A stretch of 57,675 nucleotides of DNA. It comes from Bdellovibrionales bacterium (lineage in GTDB: Bacteria; Bdellovibrionota; Bdellovibrionia; Bdellovibrionales; UBA1609). A program made the position numbers and the translations under genes. The stretch lies in assembly GCA_015163875.1 (NCBI GenBank), contig JAAOIH010000008.1:1-57675 (forward strand), given 5' to 3'. Positions 1-8,861 of the stretch are shown in pieces. Numbering within the stretch: the stretch's first letter is position 1; the number at the start of each line of letters is the position of its first letter. The notes under the pieces are model-generated. The model did no database searches. It had not been told where the DNA came from and worked only from the letters and a program-made list of their open reading frames with translations.

Positions 1-130
1 TTATGGTAGAAAATTTTCTCAAGTAAGAATTAAACAAACTAAAGTAAAACTACCAACAAAAAACAACCAGCCCGACTGGCAATTTATGGAAGACTACATT
101 AAGTCACTGCCATATTCAAAATCACTATAA
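1..130 (+). CDS. C-terminal end of a probable restriction-modification protein (partial)
   Basis: The frame starting at base 2 is open from the window edge to a TAA at 128-130 and gives 42 residues. The tail reads LPTKNNQPDWQFMEDYIKSL followed by PYSKSL. A 'PDW-FME-YIKSLPYS' ending is what I recall from the C-termini of DNA methylase/specificity proteins of type I and related restriction-modification systems, so that family is the best guess. The rest of the gene lies outside the window. The stop codon sits at the possible left end of the neighbouring insertion sequence, so the final residues could be altered by the insertion. Assignment rests on one short motif. Confidence 0.45.
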   Translation, partial: YGRKFSQVRIKQTKVKLPTKNNQPDWQFMEDYIKSLPYSKSL

Positions 131-1055
131 AGCGGCCTAGATATCAAGCTTATACTTATTTTGACAAGCAATAAAAATATCAAGGTGCATTTGTAGTCTT
201 TCAAGTTTTTGAGTATTAGCCCAAGTCTTTCTATGAAGTCTTGAAATTCTATGTCTAAACTTAGCACAGATATGATTGATAGCCCATAGACGGCTGTCTT
301 TAGCAGATAAACAACTTTCTGATTGAATATCTTTGTCTTTAAATATTTGTCTAACTGTCCTAGGTATTGAGCCGTCACCTAATATAGTACCTTTAGATTT
401 TAAAACCTTATCTATTTCAAAACACATTTCATTTTGAATATTTTCACGATTAGATTTTTCTTTGGCTTCAAACTTTACTTGTGGGCTTACTGTTTGAGCC
501 TTAACTGGTATTCTACAAACTCGAGCAGATATAACTTCTAAAGTTTTAGGCCTAATTGCTAATTCAATCCCTAATGGGTTTTCAAGTGATTTTTCAAAAG
601 TCTCCATTTCATCAATCTGAACAAAAGTAGTTTCAAAAGTCCCTTGCTTTAATGCTTTTAAATGCTCAACACGGGCAATATGAGCGATAAACTTAAACTT
701 AGATACAACAGTATTATATTCACAACCTAAAAGCCTTGCCATACCTCTTAAGGTGTTTCCCTCGCAATATAAGGCATAAATCTTTTTATTTAATTCTGGC
801 CGTCTTTGGCGTTTTGTACTTTTTCTTGAATTAGCTGTAAACCGAGCCTTACAATCAAAACAATAATATTGCCTAATCGGAACTTGATTTTTTTTAGGCT
901 TAATAAAGCCCTTTTTCCTTAATTCTTTTGAATTACACTTTGGGCAATGTAGCTTAATATTTCCAGTTTTCATTTTGACCTCTTTTTATACAGTTTGTAT
1001 TTAGCAGTATATAAGTATAGTAAGCAATTCTCAGGCCAAGTGTTGTCTAGTGATT
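120..1055 (-). mobile_element. IS1-like insertion sequence (boundaries tentative)
   Basis: A single transposase gene lies between two matching ends. AATCACTA at 120-127 is repeated inverted as TAGTGATT at 1048-1055, and further inward both ends carry GGCCT/AGGCC (134-138 and 1032-1036), though at different spacings. This fits an imperfect terminal inverted repeat of about 20 bp. I could not find a convincing target-site duplication flanking these ends, so the true limits may differ. The transposase frame is uninterrupted, so the element may be active. Base composition is visibly less AT-rich than the housekeeping genes that follow, consistent with recent arrival. Confidence 0.4.
137..973 (-). 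CDS. IS1-like transposase
   Basis: The 278-residue protein begins with a zinc ribbon (C10-x2-C13 and C38-x2-C41), followed by a basic helix-turn-helix region (about residues 55-100, 'GNTLRGMARLLGCEYNTV'). A catalytic region follows, with D121 in 'QIDEMETF' and D200 in 'ILGDGS'. The C-terminal 'RISRLHRKTWAN' segment resembles the RLxRxT region of IS1 transposases, so an IS1-type or IS1595-type DDE enzyme that cuts and joins DNA at the element's ends is likely. The third catalytic acidic residue could not be placed with certainty. The reading frame is intact with no frameshift, unlike classical IS1, which needs -1 frameshifting between insA and insB. Confidence 0.8.
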   Translation of the reverse strand: MKTGNIKLHCPKCNSKELRKKGFIKPKKNQVPIRQYYCFDCKARFTANSRKSTKRQRRPELNKKIYALYCEGNTLRGMARLLGCEYNTVVSKFKFIAHIARVEHLKALKQGTFETTFVQIDEMETFEKSLENPLGIELAIRPKTLEVISARVCRIPVKAQTVSPQVKFEAKEKSNRENIQNEMCFEIDKVLKSKGTILGDGSIPRTVRQIFKDKDIQSESCLSAKDSRLWAINHICAKFRHRISRLHRKTWANTQKLERLQMHLDIFIACQNKYKLDI

Positions 1056-1211
1056 ACAGTAACTTACAAGATATAATGTGTATATACTTGTCGCATTAGG
1101 TCATTTTAGTTAAGCCTAGTAGAACTTTTTTAATTTATCTTTAAGTGCTTGCTTTTAAGAACTCCAAGATGATAAAGCTATCTTTAATAATTAAAACTTT
1201 GGAGGTAAATT

Positions 1212-1697
1212 ATGAAAAATATTATTATTTCAGTATCACTATTTCTTAGTACATTTAATTTCAGTTTTGCAAACCCGCAGCTAGATAATGGAATATATTT
1301 AGTTTTATGGTCTTGTGAAATTCACCAATCAGGGAGTCACAAAAATATTCCATTAAAAATAACTTTTCCAAAACCTATTTATTCAAAAATTATTAAATCT
1401 AAATTTGGAGGCAAAGTAAATACTCCAATGATGTTCAGTTACGGTGAGGGTCATTTTTTAACATCAATTTTTAAAAAAAAATCTCTCGTAAAGTTAGCAC
1501 AAAATAGCTCAATAAGTATTGAATTAAATGGAAAAGAAAAAATACCTGGGCATATAGGAAAAATAGTTGGTCTGCAAATTACTACTTCTAAAAAATTCAC
1601 AACATATCTGACTATAATAATGAACAAAAGTGGGTCAGAAGCTAACTTTAAAGCTAGCTGTCAAATAAACCCTTATGCACACGAGCTAGGTAAATAG
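1212..1697 (+). CDS. Small secreted protein of unknown function
   Basis: 161 residues. A signal peptide is clear: basic MKN, a hydrophobic stretch to about residue 20, and a likely cut after 'FSFA'. A strong GGAGG sits 7 bases before the ATG and fixes the start. The mature part is rich in Lys, Ile and Ser and alternates in a beta-strand-like way. It has one Cys near each end ('LWSCEIH' about residue 35 and 'KASCQIN' about residue 150), which could form a disulfide in the periplasm. I recognise no family. It stands alone between the insertion sequence and the convergent carA, and may be accessory DNA that arrived with the left-hand region. Confidence 0.7.
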   Translation: MKNIIISVSLFLSTFNFSFANPQLDNGIYLVLWSCEIHQSGSHKNIPLKITFPKPIYSKIIKSKFGGKVNTPMMFSYGEGHFLTSIFKKKSLVKLAQNSSISIELNGKEKIPGHIGKIVGLQITTSKKFTTYLTIIMNKSGSEANFKASCQINPYAHELGK

Positions 1698-1752
1698 CAG
1701 TAATCTATTTAGCGCAATGGCGGAATAATTTTTACAAATTTAAAATACGCGA

Positions 1753-2889
1753 CTAACTTAAAAACTTATCAACAAACCATGGTAATAACTGTTCTGCGTC
1801 TTCAGGGCCGGGGTGGTGTTCGGGGTGAAACTGGACTGCTAGTAGTTTTTTTTCTTTAGAAAAAATTCCTGCTACACTTTTGTCGTTTAAATTAATGTGA
1901 CTAAGTTCAATATCTTTTGGTAATGATTTTTCGTCAATAGCGTAGCCATGATTTTGGCTGCTCATGTAAATTTTTTTTTGTAAAAAATCTTCTATTGGAT
2001 GGTTGCTTCCTCTGTGCCCAAATTTTAATTTATAAGTTTTTGCTCCTAAAGCTAAAGCTAAAATTTGGCATCCCATACAAATACCAAAAATAGGAATATT
2101 AGAATTTAAAAAATTTTTTACAATTTCAATAGATTCTTTTTGTTGTTCTGGATCACCAGGTCCATTAGATATCAAAATCATATCTGGTTTATTTTTTAAA
2201 ATTTTTTCTACATTATAATTATATGGATAAACAACTACATCTTTAAATAAAGTTTTTAAAATATTTAAAATATTTGTTTTGCAACCCATGTCTAAAACAG
2301 CAACTTTGTTAAATTTTTTTTTATTTATATCTTTAGGCTTAAAAAATGATTCTTTTTTATTAAAAGAGTGCTCAAAATTATAAACCTCCTTACAAGAAAC
2401 TGCTTTAGTATAGTCAACAGTGTTTAATATTTTATTACTAGCAATTTGATCTTTTGCAAAATCTGCTAAACTTTTTTTACTTTTTAAGTATTGTGATTCA
2501 CTAAAAACACATGCCCACTGAACTCCAGATTCTCTTAAGTGCAAAACTAATTTTCTAGTATCTACTTCAGAAATTACTGAAATATTATTTTGTAATAAAT
2601 GATCAAGCCAAGAAGAGTCTCTTTTGGAATTTTGAATTTCTAAACACACAAAAGCTTTAATCCATATTTTATCTGACTGCCGCCTTTGTGTTGTTAACGA
2701 ATAATTGCCTTGCATTGGGGCCGTGTTAATTAAAATTTGACCAGCATAAGATGGATCTGTTGACATTTCTTCATAGCCTGAATGAGAAGTATTAAAAACA
2801 ATTTCGCCAACAGAAGTATTAACTGCATCGCCGTGCCAAGTTGCCTCTAAATTAAAACCGTCTTCTAAAAACAAATATGCTTTTTTCAA
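1753..2889 (-). CDS. carA: Carbamoyl-phosphate synthase small (glutaminase) subunit
   Basis: CarA releases ammonia from glutamine and passes it to CarB for carbamoyl phosphate, the precursor of pyrimidines and arginine. The 378-residue length is normal. The N-terminal CPSase domain has 'NTSHSGYEEM' and 'EVDTRKLVLHLRESG'. The class I glutamine amidotransferase domain has 'SNGPGDPE', the nucleophile Cys in 'FGICMGCQ' (about residue 270) and the His-Glu pair in 'VQFHPEHHPGPEDA'. The family usually has GHQ after the nucleophile where this protein has GCQ. The start ATG abuts the pyrB stop, so the two are translated together. carB is not in the window. Confidence 0.95.
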   Translation of the reverse strand: MKKAYLFLEDGFNLEATWHGDAVNTSVGEIVFNTSHSGYEEMSTDPSYAGQILINTAPMQGNYSLTTQRRQSDKIWIKAFVCLEIQNSKRDSSWLDHLLQNNISVISEVDTRKLVLHLRESGVQWACVFSESQYLKSKKSLADFAKDQIASNKILNTVDYTKAVSCKEVYNFEHSFNKKESFFKPKDINKKKFNKVAVLDMGCKTNILNILKTLFKDVVVYPYNYNVEKILKNKPDMILISNGPGDPEQQKESIEIVKNFLNSNIPIFGICMGCQILALALGAKTYKLKFGHRGSNHPIEDFLQKKIYMSSQNHGYAIDEKSLPKDIELSHINLNDKSVAGIFSKEKKLLAVQFHPEHHPGPEDAEQLLPWFVDKFLS

Positions 2890-3825
2890 TTAATCACCTT
2901 GTAATAAACTTTGTATAATTGCAGCCCTAACTGGTACAGAGTTTTTAACTTGTTTATATATAAAGCTATGTTCATAATTAGTAACTGATTTTTCTAAGTC
3001 TAAGCCTTCAACATAAGGGCCAGGATGCATAACTTTTAAACAGTCTGATTTTTTTAAATTTGCTGTTTCAATATCTTTTAAAGTAAGTTGATATTTTTGT
3101 TTATAGTCTTCTAAAAAATCTGAAGAAAAATTTTTTCTTTCACTTTGTAATCTTAAAACCATAACAATATCTGCCCACGCCAAAGCTTCTTTTTTATTTT
3201 TAAAATATTTTAATTCTTTGGAGGTGTCTTTTAAACAAAGTTCTTTTGGATAAGAGTATCCTATTTCAAAGCCCCAGTCTTTTAATAAATTTTTATGAGA
3301 ATTTGCAACTCTGTTAAGTGATATGTCGCCTAAAAATAATAGTTTTTTATTTTTATTAACCATGCCTTCTTTATGCAAAGTAAATAAATCAAGCAATGCT
3401 TGTGTTGGGTGCGAAATGCTTTCGCTGCCTGCACTAATAATTGGAATATTTAATTTATATAATTCAGAAATATTTAATTGATCGCCGTGTCTTATTATTA
3501 ATAAATCAGCTCCCATAGCTTCAATATTTCGCAAAGTTTCTATTAAGCTTTCTCCTTTATTTGTACTAGATAAACTTGTGTTAAAATGCACAACTTTAAC
3601 TCCAAGTTTATTGCAAGCCATTTCAAAACTAATTTTTGTGCGTGTGCTGTTTTCTAAAAATACAAATACTGCTGTTTTATTTTTTAAAATTTTAGTTTTA
3701 CCAACGGAGAAAAAAATTTTTTCAACAATAGATTTGTTGATATCAGAAACAAGAATTAATTTATTTTTTTTCAATCCTGCCCTTGTCAGCAAAGTTATTT
3801 TATCATATGAAAAAATCTTTTCCAT
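2890..3825 (-). CDS. pyrB: Aspartate carbamoyltransferase catalytic subunit
   Basis: This enzyme condenses carbamoyl phosphate with aspartate to carbamoyl aspartate, the committed step of pyrimidine synthesis. The 311-residue protein has the phosphate-binding 'STRTKISFE' motif near residue 60, 'HPTQALLDL' in the middle and 'MHPGP' near the C-terminus, all hallmarks of the family. Its first 31 bases overlap the 3' end of lepB, and its stop abuts the carA start. pyrB-carA therefore forms a pyrimidine pair at the end of the lepA-lepB run. No pyrI regulatory subunit is present nearby. Confidence 0.95.
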   Translation of the reverse strand: MEKIFSYDKITLLTRAGLKKNKLILVSDINKSIVEKIFFSVGKTKILKNKTAVFVFLENSTRTKISFEMACNKLGVKVVHFNTSLSSTNKGESLIETLRNIEAMGADLLIIRHGDQLNISELYKLNIPIISAGSESISHPTQALLDLFTLHKEGMVNKNKKLLFLGDISLNRVANSHKNLLKDWGFEIGYSYPKELCLKDTSKELKYFKNKKEALAWADIVMVLRLQSERKNFSSDFLEDYKQKYQLTLKDIETANLKKSDCLKVMHPGPYVEGLDLEKSVTNYEHSFIYKQVKNSVPVRAAIIQSLLQGD

Positions 3826-4553
3826 CTAAGCTCTAATGGGTCACATAAAAAAGAAATTAGTGGCAAAGTTTTTTTACAACTTAGCCAAACAGTTAATGCT
3901 CTTCCTATTAAGTTTTCTTCTGGAACAAATCTTTTTTCTTCTCTCCAAAATCTAGAATCTTGTGAGTTGTCTCTATTGTCTCCCATCATAAAGTAATGTC
4001 CCTTTGGAACTTCGTATGGTCCATAAGAAAAATTTCTTTGTTGATTTTTTAATAAAATACTGTGCGGTCTTCCGTCAATGTTTTCTTCCCAATGAGTAAA
4101 AAAACTAAAATCTTGTCCAGAAGAATTAGAAGAATTTTTATTTAACCAATCAAACTCTGCCTTTACTCTGCCTTTTGGAATTGTTTTAGAAGCTAAAATA
4201 TCATTAATATATAAATCGCCTTTTTCATAAAAAATACGATCACCTGGAATTCCTACCACTCTTTTTATATAATATTCTGATGGATTTTCTGGATAACGAA
4301 AAACTATTACCTCTCCTCTTTTTGGTCTAGAAAATTTTGTAATCCATTTTTTTGTAAAAGGCCATCTAACTCCATAAATAATTTTATTTACAAAAATATG
4401 ATCATGCACTAACAAAGTTGGCAGCATACTTTCTGAAGGAATAACAAAAGCCTCTAACAAAGACCATCTCAATGTTAGTGCAACTAAAACTGCAATTAAT
4501 ATAGAACCAAAACCTTCTGTCCAAAAAGTATTTTTATTTTTTTCACTAGCCAT
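3795..4553 (-). CDS. lepB: Signal peptidase I
   Basis: LepB cuts signal peptides from exported proteins at the periplasmic face of the inner membrane. A hydrophobic anchor ('ILIAVLVALTL') precedes the catalytic Ser in 'PSESMLPTL'. The general-base Lys lies in 'YYIKRVVGIPGD', and the conserved 'MGDNRDNSQDSRFW' box is present. An ATG twelve bases further upstream (4563-4565) is possible, but the sequence ATGGAGACATCAATG places a GGAG Shine-Dalgarno directly after it, favouring the second ATG used here. The gene lies just downstream of lepA, the classical lepA-lepB arrangement, and overlaps pyrB by 31 bases. Confidence 0.93.
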   Translation of the reverse strand: MASEKNKNTFWTEGFGSILIAVLVALTLRWSLLEAFVIPSESMLPTLLVHDHIFVNKIIYGVRWPFTKKWITKFSRPKRGEVIVFRYPENPSEYYIKRVVGIPGDRIFYEKGDLYINDILASKTIPKGRVKAEFDWLNKNSSNSSGQDFSFFTHWEENIDGRPHSILLKNQQRNFSYGPYEVPKGHYFMMGDNRDNSQDSRFWREEKRFVPEENLIGRALTVWLSCKKTLPLISFLCDPLELRWKRFFHMIK

Positions 4554-4568
4554 TGATGTCTCCATTAA

Positions 4569-6386
4569 TTATTTATTATCTGTTGTTTTTAAAATAGCTA
4601 AAAATGCCTCTTGTGGAACGCTAACCTTTCCTACTTGCTTCATTCTTTTTTTACCTGCTTTTTGCTTTTCAAGCAACTTTCTTTTTCTGCTAATGTCGCC
4701 GCCGTAACATTTAGCAGTTACATCTTTTCTTAAAGCTCCCAAGCTTTCTCTTGCTAAAATTTTTGCACCAACTGCTGCCTGAATAGCAATTTGATATTGC
4801 TGTCTTGGTATTAATTCTTTTAATTTTTTTGCCAAAAATCTGCCTTTTGTGTCAGCCTGACTTTTATGAACAATTGCAGATAATGCGTCTACAGATTCAT
4901 TATTTAATAAAATATCTAATTTTACTAGCTCTGCTTGTTCGTATTCTAAAAATTCATACTCTAAAGAGGCATAGCCTTTAGATAAAGATTTTAACTGGTC
5001 ATAAAAATCTAAAATCATTTCATTTAATGGTAATTTATAATCAATAACAACTCTATTTCCGGCAATGTATTCCATATTAATTTGAGTTCCTCTTTTTCTT
5101 TCGCATAATTTTAAAATAGTACCAACAAAATCTGCAGGAGTATGAATACTAACTTTTACAAATGGCTCTTCCATATATTCAATTTTAGAGGTGTCTGGCA
5201 TGTCTGCAGGGTTTTCTAATTCAAAAGCCTCTCCCTTAGTTGGATACAATTTGTAAACTACTGATGGCGCTGTTGAAATTAAACTTAAATTAAATTCTCT
5301 TTCAAGTCTTTCTCTAACAATTTCCATATGCAGTAAGCCTAAAAATCCACAACGAAAACCAAAGCCCAATGCTCCAGAATTTTCTACTTCGTATGTAAAA
5401 CTTGAATCATTTAAAGATAGTTTTTCTAGGGCCACTTTTAATTCTTCATAATCGGGAGCCTCTACTGGAAAAAGTCCCGAAAAAACCATTGGCTTTACTT
5501 GTTTAAATCCGTCTAAAGATTTTTTTGCTTGGTCTAAATTTGCAGATTGTTTATGAGTAACTGTGTCACCAACTTGCACATCTTTAATAGTTTTAATTCC
5601 GCAAGTTAAAAATCCAACCTCTCCTGGATTTAATTGCAAAGTATCTTTTGGAAATGGAGAAAAAAATCCTAATTTTAAAACTTCATACTCTTGATTAGTA
5701 TTCATAAATAAAATTCGATCACCTTTTTTTAAATTTCCATCAACTAATCTGCAAAGAACAATAACCCCTTGGTAAATATCAAACCAAGAGTCAAACACCA
5801 AGGCTCTTAATGCTTGCAAAGAACTTATTTTTGGAGGGGGAATTTTAATAACAATTCTTTCTAAAACTTCTTCTATCCCAATTAAATTTTTTGCACTAAC
5901 TAACAAAGCATCACTCGTGTCTAAACCAATTGCTTCTTCGATTTGAGATTTTACTCCCTCAACATCTGCTGCTGGCAGATCAACTTTATTAAGCGCTACA
6001 ATAATTTCTAAATTATGTTCGATGGCCATATAAACATTTGCTAATGTTTGCGCCTCTACACCTTGTGCGGCATCGACTACTAAAATTACACCCTCGCAAG
6101 CTTTTAATGATCTAGAAACTTCATAGGCAAAATCAACATGTCCAGGAGTATCAATTAAATTTAACTGATAAGTTTTACCATCTTTTGCTTTATGGTTTAG
6201 CCTAACAGTTTGGGCTTTAATAGTAATTCCCCTTTCTCGCTCGATATCCATTTGATCTAAAAATTGTTCTTTTTTATTTCTGTCAGACACCGCGCCAGTT
6301 ACCTGCATTAACGCATCTGCAAGCGTAGACTTTCCGTGATCAATGTGTGCAATAATAGAAAAGTTACGAATTAAAACTTCACTCAT
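4569..6386 (-). CDS. lepA: Elongation factor 4 (LepA GTPase)
   Basis: A ribosome-associated GTPase of the EF-G family that acts during initiation and elongation under stress. The 605-residue length is typical. The G motifs are intact: 'AHIDHGKST' near the N-terminus, '[15 protein letters not shown]', and 'NKVDLPAA'. The EF4-specific C-terminal domain is present ('[18 protein letters not shown]', '[17 protein letters not shown]'). It is followed 15 bases later by the lepB start codon chosen here. No obvious Shine-Dalgarno precedes its ATG. Confidence 0.97.
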   Translation of the reverse strand: MSEVLIRNFSIIAHIDHGKSTLADALMQVTGAVSDRNKKEQFLDQMDIERERGITIKAQTVRLNHKAKDGKTYQLNLIDTPGHVDFAYEVSRSLKACEGVILVVDAAQGVEAQTLANVYMAIEHNLEIIVALNKVDLPAADVEGVKSQIEEAIGLDTSDALLVSAKNLIGIEEVLERIVIKIPPPKISSLQALRALVFDSWFDIYQGVIVLCRLVDGNLKKGDRILFMNTNQEYEVLKLGFFSPFPKDTLQLNPGEVGFLTCGIKTIKDVQVGDTVTHKQSANLDQAKKSLDGFKQVKPMVFSGLFPVEAPDYEELKVALEKLSLNDSSFTYEVENSGALGFGFRCGFLGLLHMEIVRERLEREFNLSLISTAPSVVYKLYPTKGEAFELENPADMPDTSKIEYMEEPFVKVSIHTPADFVGTILKLCERKRGTQINMEYIAGNRVVIDYKLPLNEMILDFYDQLKSLSKGYASLEYEFLEYEQAELVKLDILLNNESVDALSAIVHKSQADTKGRFLAKKLKELIPRQQYQIAIQAAVGAKILARESLGALRKDVTAKCYGGDISRKRKLLEKQKAGKKRMKQVGKVSVPQEAFLAILKTTDNK

Positions 6387-6404
6387 ATATTTTTTGGTAA
6401 AAAA

Positions 6405-6605
6405 TTAATGTCCAAAATCTGATTTTTGAGGCAATAAATTTAATTCTAGTTGTCCTGGGAGGTGTTCTTTGTACTGAACTAAAACCTTATCAACGCCTTG
6501 CCTAATATACTCAGCCACCGGAACTTTGGTTCTAAAATTTAATTCTTTTAATTGTTTTAACTGCTGCTCTGTTAGATATACTGTTGTTGCAATTTTTTTA
6601 GACAT
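6405..6605 (-). CDS. Ribbon-helix-helix domain protein
   Basis: 66 residues. The pattern 'KIATTVYLTEQQLKQLKEL' (a beta strand with alternating residues, then a helix) followed by 'TKVPVAEYIRQGVDKVL' matches the ribbon-helix-helix DNA-binding fold (CopG/Arc type), in which a dimer inserts a beta ribbon into the major groove. The short C-terminal tail 'GQLELNLLPQKSDFGH' matches nothing I know. A GGAGG Shine-Dalgarno lies 4 bases before the ATG. It sits alone between metK and lepA in a housekeeping run. A toxin partner is absent, so a small transcription regulator is likelier than an antitoxin. Its target is unknown. Confidence 0.75.
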   Translation of the reverse strand: MSKKIATTVYLTEQQLKQLKELNFRTKVPVAEYIRQGVDKVLVQYKEHLPGQLELNLLPQKSDFGH

Positions 6606-6630
6606 TAATCCTCCTGTTTAATTGTATTAT

Positions 6631-7809
6631 TTAATTTTTTTTATTTAGTTGTATTACCATGTCTTTTAATTCTTCTACTTTGTTTAACTTTTCCCAAGAA
6701 AATTCTGGCTCTTGTCTTCCAAAATGTCCATAAGATGCAGTTTTTAAATATCTAGGTTTTAATAAATCAAAAAATGAAATAATTCCAGATGGTTTTAAAT
6801 CCCAAACTTCACCAACTGCTTTAGCTAAAATATTTTCATCTACTGTAGAGCTGCCATAAGTTTGCAACATTAAACTAACTGGTTCAGAAACTCCAATTGC
6901 GTAAGATAATTGTATTAAACATTTTTTAGCTAATCCTGCTGCTAAAATATTTTTAGCAATATGTCTAGCGGCATAAGATGCAGACCTGTCTACTTTAGTT
7001 AAATCTTTACCAGAAAAAGCTCCGCCTCCGTGAGACCCGTGTCCTCCATAAGTATCTACAATAATTTTTCTGCCAGTTAATCCGCAATCACCTTTTGGTC
7101 CACCAACAACAAACCTTCCTGTTGGGTTAATAAAAAATTTAGTTTTGTTGTCTATTAAATTTTTTGGAACTACAGATGGTATTAATTGGTCTCTGATTAA
7201 ATCATAAATTTGTTTTTGCGAAACTTGTTCGTTATGTTGTGTAGATAAAACAATACTTTGTATGCGTTTTATTTTTCCGTCATTATATTCTACAGAAACT
7301 TGGCTTTTGCTATCTGGTCGTAAAAAATCAACTGCTTTTGATTTTCTTAATAAAGATAATTCTTTAACTAATTTATGAGACACAGAAATACTTAGCGGCA
7401 TATATTCTGGAGTTTCAGAACTTGCGTAACCAAACATTAATCCTTGATCACCTGCACCTTGTTGACCATTGTTTTGTGTTTTTGAATCCACTCCCAATGC
7501 AATGTCTGGACTTTGCGAACTTAAAGAAACAATTACATTGCAAGAGTTAACATCAAAACCTTGCTCCTCACTTGTGTAGCCAATATCTTTAATAACTTTT
7601 TTTGCAACTTCTTTGATATTTACTTTGGCCTTTGATGTAACTTCGCCTCCAATTACTAATAAATCTTTAGTAATCATTGTTTCGCAAGCAACTCTACTTA
7701 GTGGGTCTTGTGATAAAAATGTGTCTAAAATTCCATCACTAACTTGGTCTGCAACTTTGTCTGGGTGACCTTCTGACACAGATTCGCTGGTAAATATATA
7801 ATTTGACAT
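6631..7809 (-). CDS. metK: S-adenosylmethionine synthetase
   Basis: MetK makes S-adenosylmethionine from methionine and ATP. Conserved segments are present: 'FTSESVSEGHPDK' at the N-terminus, 'GAGDQGLMFGYA', 'GGPKGDCGLTGRKIIVDTYG' and 'GGGAFSGKDLTKVDRSA'. The frame is open further upstream (to 7860, via TTG and ATG codons), but homologues begin a few residues before FTSESVSEG. The ATG at 7807-7809 gives a normal length of about 392 residues. It is in the def-fmt-metK run, 83 bases after fmt. I looked for a SAM riboswitch upstream and saw none. Confidence 0.95.
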   Translation of the reverse strand: MSNYIFTSESVSEGHPDKVADQVSDGILDTFLSQDPLSRVACETMITKDLLVIGGEVTSKAKVNIKEVAKKVIKDIGYTSEEQGFDVNSCNVIVSLSSQSPDIALGVDSKTQNNGQQGAGDQGLMFGYASSETPEYMPLSISVSHKLVKELSLLRKSKAVDFLRPDSKSQVSVEYNDGKIKRIQSIVLSTQHNEQVSQKQIYDLIRDQLIPSVVPKNLIDNKTKFFINPTGRFVVGGPKGDCGLTGRKIIVDTYGGHGSHGGGAFSGKDLTKVDRSASYAARHIAKNILAAGLAKKCLIQLSYAIGVSEPVSLMLQTYGSSTVDENILAKAVGEVWDLKPSGIISFFDLLKPRYLKTASYGHFGRQEPEFSWEKLNKVEELKDMVIQLNKKN

Positions 7810-7892
7810 AGCTTGCCATATATCAAATTTTTGCATATTTGTTGAGGTGTTTTTATGCAAAATATTTTTTTGTGGATTGCGTTATCATCTAT

Positions 7893-8861
7893 CTACAAAA
7901 ATTTTATTTCAGGGTTTTGTCTTATAAATTCTTTGGCTTTAATTTTTGGTCTAGATGGCAATTGAAGCTCTAGTATTTTTAAATATGTTAAATTATTTTT
8001 ATCTGGTCCACAGGCTACCGAAAATGACTCTTTATCTATATTTGTCACACAGCCCTGTAAAATATTTTTATCTACATTTGTAGGCATACTACATATTTCT
8101 GTTTTATGAATTTTGCATACCAAGACTTCTTTGTTATTTTTAAAATCACAACTTGAACCTTTGTTTAAGGCAAGGCCTCTGATAAAATTATGAATATCTT
8201 GTGCTGATAAATTCCAGTTTATTTTTTGTTCTGATTTTTCAATTTTATTAGCATAGGTCACTAATTTTTGGTTTTGTTTTATTAAGTTTATTGTTTCTGT
8301 GGAGTTTAAGTAATTTTTTAAATCTTCTAGCAATAATTTAGGTGCTAAATATTTTAATTTTTCGTGAAGCTCGATAGAATTTAAATTATTTTCTATTTCT
8401 ATTTTTTTTTCTCCAATAATATCGCCTGCATCTAATTGTTTAACCATTACTTGCAGGCTTACTCCAGTTATTTTATCGCCAGCCATAATTGCTCTTTGTA
8501 TTGGGGCGGCACCCCTCCACCTAGGTAATAAACTTGCGTGTAAATTTACTACTTTTTTTGGATACAAATCTAAAAAATCTTGAGATAAAATTTGTCCATA
8601 AGCTACAACTACTGCGGCCTGTGCATTTAAATTTTTAATTTCATTTAATGCAAGGTTCATTTTTTCTGGAGTTATAATATGTAAATTATTTTTTATAGCA
8701 TATTGTTTTACACTGCTTTGCTTAAGCTTCATGTCTCTGCCAGCTTTTCTGTCTGGCTGGCTTACAACCATTACAACTTCATAATCTTTTGATTGATGCA
8801 TTGCCTGAAGTTGATGGGCTGCAAAATCTGTTGTGCCTAAAAAAATTATTTTTGTTTTCAT
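7893..8861 (-). CDS. fmt: Methionyl-tRNA formyltransferase
   Basis: Fmt adds a formyl group from 10-formyltetrahydrofolate to initiator Met-tRNA. The 322-residue protein has the N-terminal Rossmann fold ('IIFLGTTDFAAHQL') and the catalytic and folate-binding core 'VNLHASLLPRWRGAAPIQRA', including the Asn/His pair. 'LDAGDIIG' is also present. The C-terminal OB-like region is somewhat short on charged residues but of normal length. Its start overlaps the def stop by 4 bases (ATGA), so def and fmt are translationally coupled, the usual pairing of enzymes that add and remove the formyl group. Confidence 0.96.
   Translation of the reverse strand: MKTKIIFLGTTDFAAHQLQAMHQSKDYEVVMVVSQPDRKAGRDMKLKQSSVKQYAIKNNLHIITPEKMNLALNEIKNLNAQAAVVVAYGQILSQDFLDLYPKKVVNLHASLLPRWRGAAPIQRAIMAGDKITGVSLQVMVKQLDAGDIIGEKKIEIENNLNSIELHEKLKYLAPKLLLEDLKNYLNSTETINLIKQNQKLVTYANKIEKSEQKINWNLSAQDIHNFIRGLALNKGSSCDFKNNKEVLVCKIHKTEICSMPTNVDKNILQGCVTNIDKESFSVACGPDKNNLTYLKILELQLPSRPKIKAKEFIRQNPEIKFL

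Noticed and set aside
139-153. GATATCAAGCTTAT matches part of a common cloning-vector polylinker
   Set aside because: It is in frame within the last codons of an intact transposase gene, and the flanking bases do not continue the polylinker, so it is taken as chance rather than vector contamination.
1691-1711. Hairpin TAAATAG / CTATTTA after the small secreted protein gene as a terminator
   Set aside because: The stem is short, includes the stop codon and has no T-run on either side.
6405-6605. Antitoxin of a toxin-antitoxin pair
   Set aside because: Neither neighbour is a toxin; both are housekeeping genes (metK and lepA).
7810-7860. Longer MetK beginning at the upstream TTG or ATG
   Set aside because: The extra 9 to 17 residues have no counterpart in MetK proteins, which begin just before FTSESVSEGHPDK.
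7810-7892. SAM riboswitch upstream of metK
   Set aside because: The 83 bases between fmt and metK show no paired core or conserved blocks of SAM-I, SAM-II or SAM-IV type, and metK appears to be internal to an operon.
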